Positions 37,977-46,872 of a DNA stretch of 64,000 nt are shown here, in pieces; positions within the stretch are counted from its first letter, which is position 1, and each line of letters begins with the position of its first letter. The position numbers and the translations under genes are program-made. The notes beneath the pieces are model-generated. The model saw only the letters and a program-made list of their open reading frames with translations, ran no database searches and was not told the origin of the DNA. This stretch comes from Rhodospirillaceae bacterium (lineage in GTDB: Bacteria > Pseudomonadota > Alphaproteobacteria > UBA8366), in assembly GCA_002711555.1 (NCBI GenBank), contig PARQ01000015.1:1-64000 (forward strand), read 5' to 3'.

Positions 37977-39191
37977 ATGAGCAAGGCTCAATCAAAGAAT
38001 ATGCGCCTCATAGCTCAGCACACATTGAATGGCTTCGGTAACATGGGTGAGGGGATGGCATTGCAAGTCACCGCTGACGGAAGACGTGTGATCTGGTTGG
38101 CTCATGAAAGTCCCCCTAAAAATTTTTCTGGTATTGATGTAACGGACCTCAAAAATCCTAAAATGGTTGTTCAAACCGAACTTCCGCATCAGCATGTAAG
38201 ATCTAACTCACTTGAACTCTCTGGTGATCTTTTAGCAGTCGCCTATCAGACGAATGCGCTGGGACTTAAGCCGGCTGGGGTTGAGATGTTTGACGTGAGC
38301 GATCCCGAAAACCCAAAATCAGTTGGTTTTTTTGATTGTTCAGGGCCAAAATCGCGGGGTGTGCATTGTGTTTGGTTTGTTGATGGTGAATACGTTCATT
38401 GTGCTGGGGCTGACGGCAACTTAAATGCTCGAGAACCTGAAAAGGATTATCAATTTTATCAAATCCTTGATGTGCGCGATCCTACAAAACCGCGGGAAGT
38501 AGGTCGTTGGTGGATGCCGGGACAGCTCGAGACCGATGCGGAGCCGCCGCTGATCCGTCACCCGGAATTCGACGAAGGGTTTCGCCCGCATAATACCAAC
38601 GTTTTCCCAGAGCGCCCGGACCGCGCTTATGTGGCTTACATCGATGGAGGAATGGTAATTTTGGATATTTCGGATATGTCAGCACCAAAGATGGTTGCGC
38701 ATTGGAATCATAGTCCGCCCTTCACAGGATTTACCCATACCGTTTTGCCACTTTTTAGTCGGGATCTTTTATTGGTCGCTGCTGAGGCCACCTATGCTGG
38801 TGGGGCTGATTGGCCGCGTATCACATTTGTTGTTGATAACAGGGTTGAATCGAATCCTGTTCCAATTTCCACTTTGCCAATGCCGGCTTTTGACGAATTT
38901 GGTGGCCGCCCGGGTCGTTTCGGATCCCATAATTTACATGAGAACCGACCGGGGCCATCTTTCCAGTCTGATACAGTAATTATCGGAAACTATTTTAATG
39001 CGGGCATAAGAGTGCATGAATTGAGCAATCCATTTCAACCGCAGGAGATTGCTTATTATGTACCGGAGTCCCCGGAGGGATCGCGTGTTGGTGAAATCCA
39101 GATCAATGACGTTTACGTTGACGAGCACCAGATTGTATATGGGATGGATCGTTTTTCTGGTGGTCTGTATATTTTAGAGATGGATATCTAG
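37977..39191 (+). CDS. LVIVD-repeat beta-propeller protein, copy 2
   Basis: Tandem paralogue of the preceding gene: same length (404), alignable without gaps, about two-thirds identical by eye. The same propeller motifs (FSGIDVTDLKNPKMV, VEMFDVSDPENPKSVGFF, VILDISDMSAPKMVAHW) and conserved His positions are kept, including HNLHENRPGP, RPHNTN and GFTHTV. Copy 2 loses the cysteine of copy 1 at VSHECNKLG (VAAEATYAG) but has extra cysteines at FFDCSGP and GVHCVW. The gap between the copies is 44 bp. No signal peptide. Function unknown; the two may form a heteromer. Confidence 0.75.
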   Translation: MSKAQSKNMRLIAQHTLNGFGNMGEGMALQVTADGRRVIWLAHESPPKNFSGIDVTDLKNPKMVVQTELPHQHVRSNSLELSGDLLAVAYQTNALGLKPAGVEMFDVSDPENPKSVGFFDCSGPKSRGVHCVWFVDGEYVHCAGADGNLNAREPEKDYQFYQILDVRDPTKPREVGRWWMPGQLETDAEPPLIRHPEFDEGFRPHNTNVFPERPDRAYVAYIDGGMVILDISDMSAPKMVAHWNHSPPFTGFTHTVLPLFSRDLLLVAAEATYAGGADWPRITFVVDNRVESNPVPISTLPMPAFDEFGGRPGRFGSHNLHENRPGPSFQSDTVIIGNYFNAGIRVHELSNPFQPQEIAYYVPESPEGSRVGEIQINDVYVDEHQIVYGMDRFSGGLYILEMDI

Positions 39192-39192
39192 A

Positions 39193-39930
39193 TTAAAAAG
39201 CAAGATGACGAGGGCTTAGAATTTTTGAAATTTTTGGTTTGAAAGGGCTTTGTGGAAGCACCTCATCATCCCAGAATTGATGAAAAGGTTTTGGTAAAAT
39301 TAATTTTAAATAAGTATCACGGTCCCTTGTAAGCTTGGTGCTCTCGACGGATATCACAACAACGTCGTTTTTGATCAGTGTTTCTAGCTCGGTTAGTCGG
39401 GCTCTTGTTGGTGTCTGAAAATCAATAATGTCGATAGCTATTAAAGTTTTCCCTGTCCAAAAAATAAAATCCATAGCAATAAAAGTCTTTGTTTCGGTTT
39501 CTAAGTGAGCGCGAGGTAAAGGACGGAGAGCGGAAAATGACCAATCCTTGTAGTTATAGAGGCCATTGTAGGGCGCTAAGTCTTCTGTGAGGTTAACCTG
39601 CTCTCTGTCCAGCGAATGTCGTATAAAATCGAAATAGGACTCGACAAACACATGCTGCGTTTTTCTCCAAAGGTCGCAGAGCGCTTGAGAGTAATTTTGC
39701 AGCACTGTTAGACGAGTACAGGCGTCGCTAAGCGTGCCGGGATTTGGGGAGGCACGAAAATCATAAGGCCCATGGTGCAGTCTAAGCGTTGGCGTTGCGG
39801 CAGTGTTGAGTTTAAACAAATTAGCTGATAAAGCCCCGCCCTCAGACTCCCGCTGTGACCCTATTAATTTTACTCTTTCAGGGTCGGCGGTGCCAAAAGG
39901 TATGATATAATTATAGGGAGCTCTGGACAT
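39193..39930 (-). CDS. Uncharacterised protein encoded with a luciferase-like monooxygenase
   Basis: 245 residues that I do not recognise. No signal peptide or membrane span. The C-terminal half has alternating hydrophobic strands: FIAMDFIFWTGKTLIAIDI, then a helix RARLTELETLIKND and the strand VVVISVEST. The D..F-W-x-GK...ID layout faintly resembles PD-(D/E)xK/DUF559-like folds, but the acidic pattern is incomplete and I would not call it a nuclease. It starts 9 bp after the monooxygenase gene upstream, so both are one transcript; its stop lies 1 bp from the end of the LVIVD gene. AGGCGG lies just before the ATG. Confidence 0.6.
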   Translation of the reverse strand: MSRAPYNYIIPFGTADPERVKLIGSQRESEGGALSANLFKLNTAATPTLRLHHGPYDFRASPNPGTLSDACTRLTVLQNYSQALCDLWRKTQHVFVESYFDFIRHSLDREQVNLTEDLAPYNGLYNYKDWSFSALRPLPRAHLETETKTFIAMDFIFWTGKTLIAIDIIDFQTPTRARLTELETLIKNDVVVISVESTKLTRDRDTYLKLILPKPFHQFWDDEVLPQSPFKPKISKILSPRHLAF

Positions 39931-39939
39931 TACCGCCTT

Positions 39940-41025
39940 TTATTTTAACGCGGCATTAACTGCTGGCATAACGTCTCTTGCCAATAATTCCATCGAATGC
40001 CTTCCCAGTGCTTTGTCTTTCCAATCCATCCCTGCGTAAAGAAGGGTGCCAAATTCACCTATTGTCTCGCGAAACTCCAAAAGCTCTTCAGTTACCTTAT
40101 CGGGTGTTCCATATATAACCAATTGTTCCACAATATCCTCTATGGTTAGCTCGTCATCGGCTTGATCGCGGTCTACTTTAAAAATCTCTGCTCTTCCTGC
40201 TGCCTTCAATTTTTTAAATAGAGAATTGAAATATTGATAATAAGGTCCTTGAGGGTCTGTGGCATAGCGCTTTGCGGTTGCCAAATCATCTCCAACGAAT
40301 ATGCATTTTGCGACTCTCCAGTTTGCAGGATCTGCGGCGCGACCGGCGACTTTACAGCCTTCTACATACTTGGGCCAATGAGATGCGACCCATTGGGGTT
40401 GAAGAAAGTTAGCAGATATTGGATCCCAACCGCGCTCGGCAGCTTTTGTGACTCCAAGTGAGAAGGGGGCTACAGCAGTTACCACGATTGGCGGGTGAGG
40501 TTTCTGATAAGGATTAAGAATAGTGCCTTGTCCGATTTCTGGCATTTGAGTTTTCTCAGTCGTCACACTCCAGAATTTGCCAGTTAGCTTATATGGAGGC
40601 TCCCCTGCCCATATGTTGAGCACCATTTCGATGCCTTCAACGAGCATCGCAGTTCTATCGCGTTCCAGATTACCCATTACTTCGGCATCGGAAATCAAAC
40701 CACCAGGGCTTATGCCCATGATAAAACGCCCCTTTGCCATATTATCAACCATGGCAACTTCAGCAGCAATTTTGGCTGGGTGGTGGTTTGGGATATTTAA
40801 CGTTCCAGTACCGAGCTTTATATTCTTGGTTTCATCTAATAGCCAGGCGATGAAGATTAAGCTCGAGGTTATTGTTTCGGCGGCGTCGGTGACATGCTCA
40901 CCAAAAAAAGCCTCCTTATAGCCGAGTTGGTCGGCAAGGAGCGCACATTCTCTATCTTCCTGTAAAGTCTCTACATAGTTACGACCTTTAGGGTGAATGG
41001 GCATCGTGAAAAAACCTAAATCCAT
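39940..41025 (-). CDS. LLM-class flavin-dependent oxidoreductase (luciferase-like monooxygenase)
   Basis: 361-residue TIM-barrel bacterial-luciferase-family protein. Motifs: LGYKEAFFGEHVTDAAETITS, NIKLGTGTLNIPNHHPAKIAAEVAMVDNMAKGRFIMGISPGG, PYQKPHPPIVVTAVAPFS and WPKYVEGCKVAGRAADPANWRVAK. The N-terminal MDLGFFTMPIHPKGR is typical of the limonene/alkanal monooxygenase-like branch. Needs reduced FMN or F420; the flavin reductase at 43569-44135 may supply it. Divergent from the CaiB-type CoA-transferase gene. Confidence 0.86.
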   Translation of the reverse strand: MDLGFFTMPIHPKGRNYVETLQEDRECALLADQLGYKEAFFGEHVTDAAETITSSLIFIAWLLDETKNIKLGTGTLNIPNHHPAKIAAEVAMVDNMAKGRFIMGISPGGLISDAEVMGNLERDRTAMLVEGIEMVLNIWAGEPPYKLTGKFWSVTTEKTQMPEIGQGTILNPYQKPHPPIVVTAVAPFSLGVTKAAERGWDPISANFLQPQWVASHWPKYVEGCKVAGRAADPANWRVAKCIFVGDDLATAKRYATDPQGPYYQYFNSLFKKLKAAGRAEIFKVDRDQADDELTIEDIVEQLVIYGTPDKVTEELLEFRETIGEFGTLLYAGMDWKDKALGRHSMELLARDVMPAVNAALK

Positions 41026-41238
41026 CTCGGAAAACTTTCTTCCTAAGTGCCAGTTTCAGGGAGCACTAACGTCCATCCTTTAATTAAAAAAAGCGCTCAA
41101 AGTGACGTGCCGTATCAGAAATTAATTTTGGAACTTCCACCTCAAATTATTCATTTTAGACAAAATACGAAAGTCTCCCTAATTCGACATCATAATTCAT
41201 TGTTGGTTATTCATGGTATTATTTTTTATAGTGACTAT

Positions 41239-42450
41239 ATGGCTGAACAAGCTTTTCCGAAGGGCCCTTTGAGTGGGCTTCGTGTGCTCGACCTTAGTCG
41301 AGTGCTCACTGGACCGTTTTGCACAATGGTTCTGGCTGACCTAGGCGCGGAGGTTATAAAACTTGAAGAGCCTGGATCGGGAGACCAGACTCGAACCGTT
41401 CCACCCTTTGTGAATGGTGAAAGCCATTACTTTATGGCTATAAACCGCAATAAAAAAAGCATAGTAGTTGACCTTAAAAGCGATGAGGGCCGCGAGATAG
41501 CTCTTTCACTTATTGGCGAATCAGACATACTAATTGAAAATTTTCGCCCGGGCGTCATGGATCGCCTTGGACTTGCTTATGAAAAGATACAGACTGAGAA
41601 ACCTGAGCTTATCATTTGTTCGATTACTGGCTTTGGCCAAGAGGGTCCAATGGCTCATGCACCCTCTTTCGATCTGGTCACACAGGCACTCAGTGGAATC
41701 ATGAGTATTAACGGTGAGAAGGATGGTCCGCCTACTAAAATGGGTATTCCGATGGGAGATGTGGGTGGAGGTTTGTGGGCAGCAATTGCAGTTTTAGCGG
41801 CACTGCAGCATCGAAACGCAACAGGTAAGGGGCTACATGTAGATTTGAGTCTACTGGATGGTCTTGTCGCACTCTTGGGCTATTTAGCCGAGATCTTTCT
41901 CGTTACAGGCAAAAGTCCGGGGAGGGTAGGTAGCGGACACCATTCCATCGTTCCGTATGGTCGTTATCCAGTTAAGGATGGGCATATAGTTCTCGCTCTA
42001 CATGTAGGGCCTTTTTGGCGAAAGTTTTGTCATGCAGTTGAGCGTCTGGACCTTTTGAATGATCCGAGATTTAAAACAACGGCTAATAGGCAAAAAAACA
42101 GGGTTGCGTTAGAGTCTATCGTTTTGGAAATTCTTTCAAAAAAAACATCAGATGAATGGTGTGATCTTTTCAGTGCCGCCGACATTCCGAGTGGACCAGT
42201 ACTTGATATTGGTGAGGCATTAAGCCAGGCCTCCATCACTCATCGGGGTTTGGTAAAGGCGATAAATAATCCTAAAGCGGGATCTATAGATGTTGTTGGG
42301 AGCCCTATTCAATTTAGAGGGGCGTTTGAAGATGAGCCGTATGCTTCGTCAGCTACGCTAGGTCAACATACCAACACCGTTTTGTCTGAATTACTGGGCT
42401 ATGACGAAGAGAAACTGGTAAGGCTGAAAAATGACGGTATCATACAATGA
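41239..42450 (+). CDS. CaiB/BaiF-family (class III) CoA-transferase, copy 1
   Basis: 403 residues. Family III features: SGLRVLDLSRVLTGPFCTM, LGAEVIKLEEPGSGDQTR, YFMAINRNKKSIVVDLK, DILIENFRPG, and the catalytic aspartate (Asp174) in PMGDVGGGLWA. Transfers CoA between a carboxylic acid and a CoA donor such as succinyl-CoA. The open frame continues 64 codons upstream, but ATG at 41239 gives the normal length and start (MAEQAFPKGPLSGLRV). The stop overlaps the dehydratase start (ATGA). A second copy is at 48289. Confidence 0.9.
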   Translation: MAEQAFPKGPLSGLRVLDLSRVLTGPFCTMVLADLGAEVIKLEEPGSGDQTRTVPPFVNGESHYFMAINRNKKSIVVDLKSDEGREIALSLIGESDILIENFRPGVMDRLGLAYEKIQTEKPELIICSITGFGQEGPMAHAPSFDLVTQALSGIMSINGEKDGPPTKMGIPMGDVGGGLWAAIAVLAALQHRNATGKGLHVDLSLLDGLVALLGYLAEIFLVTGKSPGRVGSGHHSIVPYGRYPVKDGHIVLALHVGPFWRKFCHAVERLDLLNDPRFKTTANRQKNRVALESIVLEILSKKTSDEWCDLFSAADIPSGPVLDIGEALSQASITHRGLVKAINNPKAGSIDVVGSPIQFRGAFEDEPYASSATLGQHTNTVLSELLGYDEEKLVRLKNDGIIQ

Positions 42451-43568
42451 ATGACACATATGGGCTCGCTACGGATGAGGAGTTAGCCCGGCTGCGTGGA
42501 AAAATCGGTGAGCGGGTGGAAATTACAGAGCCGCCTTACTTAACTGAGGTGACACGAGATGCAATTCGACATTGGGCATGGGCAACCGGCGACCAAAATC
42601 CTCTGTACCTCGATAACGAACATGCTGAGTCTTCGCCTATCGGAAAAATAAGCGCACCACCATGCATGCTATACGGGTTTAGTAAGATGTCGATCGGTTA
42701 TCGCGGGGGACTGCCAGGCGTTCACTCAATGTTTGGTGGCACTCATTGGCGTTGGAAGAAGCCGATACTTTTAGGTGCACATATCTCTGCAGAGGTAACT
42801 TTTAAAGAATTAACAGAGTATCCGAGCCGTTTTGCTGGGCGAATGTTTAAACAGTCTTCTCATATTAAATACAAAGATGAAATGGGAGTAGAGCTGGCTA
42901 ACTCCGATAGTTGGGGAATGCGTACTGAGCGGGTGAAGGCACGTAAGAAAGGAAAATATAAAAAACTCGAGCCGGAGTTCGTTTCCCAGGATCAGTTGAG
43001 AGATGTAGCTGCGGCCTATGATGAGGAGATTCCACGAGGGAACAAACCTCTTTATTGGGAAGATGTTAGCGAATCTGAAGTCATACCAGGAATTGTGCGT
43101 GGACCTTATTCACCCACAGTCGCTGTTTGTTTCGAACAGGCGTGGGGTGGGCTTTTTATAAAGGCGCATTCGTATTGGTTCGATTATCTAAAACGCCATC
43201 CTGCGGCTGGAATACCTAATGCTTACGGTGTGCCAGAACCGCCAGAGGCAGTTCATTGGGATTCTCTCTTGGCCAAGTCGGTTGGTGTTCCTGAAGCCTA
43301 TGACTACGGTCCAGAAAGAATTTCTTGGTTAGCAACCATGCTAACCAATTGGATAGGAGATTCGGGGTTTTTAGAAGAATTCTATTGTGAGATTAGACGA
43401 TTCAACTTGGTGGGTGATGTTACCTATGGTGAGGCGCAGGTAACAAGAAAAGAAAAGACCAATGAAGGGTCGGGTCGAATTAGACTAAATGTATTGGCAA
43501 AGGATCAACGCAATCAAACCACTGCAAAAGGTTGGGCAACAGTCCTTCTGCCATATAAACCTAAATAA
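42447..43568 (+). CDS. Two-hotdog MaoC-like acyl-CoA dehydratase (FAS1-like dehydratase domain)
   Basis: 373-residue protein with an N-terminal FAS1-like dehydratase hotdog (about 25-160: VTRDAIRHWAWATGDQNPLYLD, the hydratase-2 style A.a.gD.NPlH pattern, then HSMFGGTHWRWKKPILLGAHI) and a second hotdog-like half (about 200-370). Predicted to hydrate or dehydrate an enoyl-/hydroxyacyl-CoA. It overlaps the CaiB gene by 4 bp, so the CoA thioester made by that enzyme is a plausible substrate. Unlike most MaoC proteins the NPLY motif has Tyr in place of His. Convergent with the flavin reductase gene (adjacent bases). Confidence 0.8.
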   Translation: MNDTYGLATDEELARLRGKIGERVEITEPPYLTEVTRDAIRHWAWATGDQNPLYLDNEHAESSPIGKISAPPCMLYGFSKMSIGYRGGLPGVHSMFGGTHWRWKKPILLGAHISAEVTFKELTEYPSRFAGRMFKQSSHIKYKDEMGVELANSDSWGMRTERVKARKKGKYKKLEPEFVSQDQLRDVAAAYDEEIPRGNKPLYWEDVSESEVIPGIVRGPYSPTVAVCFEQAWGGLFIKAHSYWFDYLKRHPAAGIPNAYGVPEPPEAVHWDSLLAKSVGVPEAYDYGPERISWLATMLTNWIGDSGFLEEFYCEIRRFNLVGDVTYGEAQVTRKEKTNEGSGRIRLNVLAKDQRNQTTAKGWATVLLPYKPK

Positions 43569-44135
43569 TTAGCTCCACCGCAGGATATCAGTGAAAGTGG
43601 TTTCTCCAGTGGTGTTATCGTCAGGCAATTCGGCCGCCATACAATATTTCCCAGCACTATAAATAAGTGCAGCCCCTTCCCGATAACTCAAGCTTTCAAC
43701 GCGGCCTATGAATAATAAATGATCTCCACTTTCGATAGTGCGTTCGGTGCTGCATTCAAAAGCTGCCAAGTGATCGTCAAGTATCGGGCATCCGATTTTA
43801 CCGTGATGCCATGTAATTCCATCAAATTTGTCCTGCGCACTTTGGGCAAATTGATTCGAAATTGAACGTTGATGAGCACCTAACACATTAATTGCGAAGC
43901 GACCGGCAGATAGGAAACCCACTCGCGAAGGGGACTCGTTTGTCAAGCTCCAGAGCACAAGTGGTGGGTCTAAGGATAGAGCTGCAAAAGAATTGGCAGT
44001 AAGTGCCTCATTCACACCCTCAACGGTAGTTGTGGTAACAACCGTGATCCCGGTTGCAAAGCGACCTAACGCATTTCGTAGCTCGCGTTGATCGATTTGG
44101 CCGGTTTCCGATGATGTGATTTTTTTTTTGGCCAT
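43569..44135 (-). CDS. Flavin reductase domain protein (HsaB/HpaC-like)
   Basis: 188 residues of the flavin-reductase (DIM6/NTAB) split-barrel family: RNALGRFATGITVVTT at the start, ALTANSFAALSLDPPLVLW, the FMN loop NESPSRVGFLSAGRFAINVLG and the family SGDHLLFIGRVESL. It reduces FMN or FAD with NAD(P)H for a partner monooxygenase. Candidates in the block are the HsaA-like oxygenase at 33280 and the luciferase-like protein at 39940. It has its own upstream region shared divergently with a Gfo/Idh gene. Confidence 0.88.
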   Translation of the reverse strand: MAKKKITSSETGQIDQRELRNALGRFATGITVVTTTTVEGVNEALTANSFAALSLDPPLVLWSLTNESPSRVGFLSAGRFAINVLGAHQRSISNQFAQSAQDKFDGITWHHGKIGCPILDDHLAAFECSTERTIESGDHLLFIGRVESLSYREGAALIYSAGKYCMAAELPDDNTTGETTFTDILRWS

Positions 44136-44467
44136 TATCCTCGAACCCAGTTACTAAACTCTCAATGCCAAACCTACACATTTGTGGGTCTAGCGCAATA
44201 ATCAACCCGGATAGTACAGATTAATTTTTATCAATCTTCCAAATGAATTTTGCATTGAGAGAAACAAAACCAATCAATGATTAATTACTTTAAATGAGTA
44301 GAGTCAATCAGCCATCGATATATTTACAATGAAAACTGAATATCTTTCTAGCTATAAATTGACGCAGCATTGAGCCGTATCTTCACTGCATTGGTTGAAT
44401 CCGCTAATGTTTAAATCGATTGAATGTGAAAATCGGGAATATTCCCCTGACATCAAAGAAGAGAGTG
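44136..44467. other. Divergent intergenic region
   Basis: About 330 bp of AT-rich sequence between the minus-strand flavin reductase gene and the plus-strand Gfo/Idh gene. It must hold both promoters. A TTGACG at about 44358 and several AT-rich boxes exist, but no pair with good spacing stands out, and I see no RNA gene, repeat or small frame worth naming. Confidence 0.4.
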
Positions 44468-45538
44468 ATGGATAAGAAAGAAATTGGGATAGCGGTTGTC
44501 GGATCTGGCAGAATTGGTACTTTGCGGGCGAATTTGGCAGCTCGGCATCCCTCCGTGAATTTTTTGGCTTTGTCTGACCTAGATGAAAAGAAGGCAAAAA
44601 TATTAGCACAGCAGACTGGCGCTGATCTTGTTTCATCTAGAAATTACGAGGTGATATCAAATGAAAACGTAGACGCGGTTTTTGTCTCTACTCCGGAACA
44701 CGATCATACGGAAGCAGTCTTGCAAGCTTTATCCTTTGGTAAACCAGTATTTTTAGAGAAGCCAATTGCATTGACGCTAAATGAGGCCAATAAAATTATC
44801 GAGGCGGTTCAGAAATCCCAGACAGAAGTCGTTATTGGTTACTCGCGTCGACATGATCGCCGGTGGATGATGGCAAAACAACAAATAGAGGATGGCCGTC
44901 TTGGCGAGGTGCTAGCCATTCAGCAGCGGGTTTATAACTCACGTGCCCAGATGCTTCAGATCTTAAAACGCTCGCCCGAGGCGACGCCGGTGCTAGATGT
45001 TCTCACCTATTATGTCGACATGGCTTGTTGGTTCCTAGAGGGTATAAAGCCAGTCGAGGTGGTCGCACGCAGTCACGGCAAAGTCTATCGTGAGCTTGGC
45101 CACAACATCAATGAGGCAACTTGGGCAATCGTTACATTTGAAACTGGTTGTATTGTAAATCTGGGCATTTTTTACGCGTTGCCATCCAAGTATCCCACCT
45201 TTGGGCAGAGCCCCAGATTTGAAATTCTTGGAGATCAGGGCGTTATCCTGTTAGACGCTGATAATAAGGACAGTCTTCTTTATACAGATAATGGTGCTGA
45301 ACATGCTTATGTGCCAGATCATAAAACTTCGATGCTGTTTATGCAGACTAATTCGTCTGGTGATTGGGCGCAGGGAGACTATTGGGGTCCTATTGCGAAT
45401 GAAACTCGATCTTGGCTTGATCATTTAGTAACTGGTTGCTCCACGGCGCACCCAACAGCGCTTGATGGAAGGCGTACGCTCGAGGTTACACTGGCAATCG
45501 AGGAGTCGGCTCAAACCGGAAATCCAATCAAACTTTAA
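44468..45538 (+). CDS. Gfo/Idh/MocA-family oxidoreductase (inositol 2-dehydrogenase-like)
   Basis: 356-residue NAD-dependent dehydrogenase. Rossmann motif AVVGSGRIGTLRA, SALD-like LSDLDEKKAK, VFVSTPEHDHTEA, the catalytic EKP in FLEKPIALTL, GYSRRHDRRWMMAKQQI, and the VLDVLTYYVDMACWFL segment with the Asp of the substrate site (His replaced by Tyr relative to most inositol enzymes). The start is ATG at 44468, after AAGAGAGTG; a longer TTG frame exists. Different from the Gfo/Idh protein at 34489, so the two probably act on different substrates. Confidence 0.85.
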   Translation: MDKKEIGIAVVGSGRIGTLRANLAARHPSVNFLALSDLDEKKAKILAQQTGADLVSSRNYEVISNENVDAVFVSTPEHDHTEAVLQALSFGKPVFLEKPIALTLNEANKIIEAVQKSQTEVVIGYSRRHDRRWMMAKQQIEDGRLGEVLAIQQRVYNSRAQMLQILKRSPEATPVLDVLTYYVDMACWFLEGIKPVEVVARSHGKVYRELGHNINEATWAIVTFETGCIVNLGIFYALPSKYPTFGQSPRFEILGDQGVILLDADNKDSLLYTDNGAEHAYVPDHKTSMLFMQTNSSGDWAQGDYWGPIANETRSWLDHLVTGCSTAHPTALDGRRTLEVTLAIEESAQTGNPIKL

Positions 45539-45582
45539 AAAACATTTTCGGGAAATACAAAACGGGCGCGAACTACTTTGCC

Positions 45583-46785
45583 TTAGTCGAGATCTACACG
45601 TTCCATGCCTCGCGGGTATTTGTGTACTGGCTCGCATCCTGCAGCAGTAATTCTCATCATCTCCCCAGTTTGAACGCCGGCCGTATTATCGGTCGTTATT
45701 ACATTTGGTTGAACTACAATATACATCCCTTCTTGCAATTCCATGTCGGGATAAGGAAAGATGTTGCGGCTTTTTGACCCTAGAACGGGAGGAAGATAGC
45801 CTCCGCCAAAGCCATGGATTAGGTCGTCCCAAATAGTGAATCCTGAGTCCTCGATTATATTTGCTGCATCAATGATCTCTTCAGGTCGTGTGCCCGGCTT
45901 CATAATTTTGCAGATAGCATCAAAGGCCGCCATTGCAACATCATGAAGGTCCGTAAATAGCGGTGTGGCATTCGCGCCAACTGTGACGGTCCGTAAAATC
46001 TGGCCCGCATAACCCCAGTATTGAGCGCTGAGCTCTGTTGAAATTATATCTCCTTTCTTTATTTTGCGGTTTGATAAGAATTGTCGCGGGACACAGTATT
46101 TGGGATTTTGCATATTATTTATCATAAAATAATGGGTCTGACTTACTGCTCCGTGGCGTATGAACGAACGCTCTACTGCATCTGCGAGCTCATACTCATT
46201 CATGTCCGATATGAGTTGTTCTGGTATAGCCCCGATGCCTGCGTCTGAAAGAATAGCGCCAATCTGCATCCAATTATGCTCTTCCTCACTTTTAATAAGC
46301 CGTTGTTGCGTAAAATCGCCGTTCATATCGATTATTTGGCCGGCACCTGCGATTAGTTTACTATGCTGATTTGCCGTAAAGTGGCCCAGCACCCCGACTT
46401 TACTTGATGATCCTCCGCGTACCTTTAATTCTGCAAGGGCCGAATCGACGGCTGATACCCCTCCCCAGCGCACATCTGTGAGCCTTGCCATCATCTGTGC
46501 CATCGGCAGATGGTTGTAGTGGTTTACGAATAGCAATAGTTCCTCTCCAGGCGTCATCAGGACCACTGCATCATGAGTGGTTTGCCAGCCGGTAAAATAG
46601 GGAATTGCTGCTCCAATACGCAGAAAACCTCGAACTAGAACATGAGAGACCCCATTCGCGATCATTTTTTGCTCGAAAGTTTTTCGTCGTCGGAGATATT
46701 CTGTGTCGGTAAATCTGGGATATTCTTGGGAGATAATGTGTTGCAAATTATCTGGAAAACTTACCATCTCATAAATCTTTCGCAT
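45583..46785 (-). CDS. M24-family (Xaa-Pro peptidase-like) protein with altered metal ligands
   Basis: 400 residues with creatinase_N (about 30-160) and the pita-bread M24 domain (about 165-390). The five usual metal ligands D, D, H, E, E correspond here to Glu251 (STELSAQ), Gln262 (YAGQILRT), His324 (LIHGFGGGYLPP), Gln359 (VVQPNV) and Glu375 (QTGEMM). With two ligands turned to Gln, binuclear metal binding is unlikely; creatinase is a precedent for a metal-free M24 hydrolase. So it may be a C-N hydrolase or lyase rather than an aminopeptidase. Convergent with a Gfo/Idh gene and divergent from the VOC gene. Confidence 0.8.
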   Translation of the reverse strand: MRKIYEMVSFPDNLQHIISQEYPRFTDTEYLRRRKTFEQKMIANGVSHVLVRGFLRIGAAIPYFTGWQTTHDAVVLMTPGEELLLFVNHYNHLPMAQMMARLTDVRWGGVSAVDSALAELKVRGGSSSKVGVLGHFTANQHSKLIAGAGQIIDMNGDFTQQRLIKSEEEHNWMQIGAILSDAGIGAIPEQLISDMNEYELADAVERSFIRHGAVSQTHYFMINNMQNPKYCVPRQFLSNRKIKKGDIISTELSAQYWGYAGQILRTVTVGANATPLFTDLHDVAMAAFDAICKIMKPGTRPEEIIDAANIIEDSGFTIWDDLIHGFGGGYLPPVLGSKSRNIFPYPDMELQEGMYIVVQPNVITTDNTAGVQTGEMMRITAAGCEPVHKYPRGMERVDLD

Positions 46786-46872
46786 TGCACCATTTTTGTT
46801 GCTTGTTGATACTGTGTATTTGCTGTTTAGAAAATTTCCAGGTGGAGTTGCCGCGGGTGACTATGCTGTTGT

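Noticed and set aside
39193..39930. PD-(D/E)xK nuclease
   Set aside because: Only part of the acidic motif fits, and the operon context is metabolic.
45583..46785. DMSP lyase DddP, another M24-fold enzyme
   Set aside because: Length, N-terminal region and ligand pattern differ from DddP as I remember it; only the broad fold is shared.
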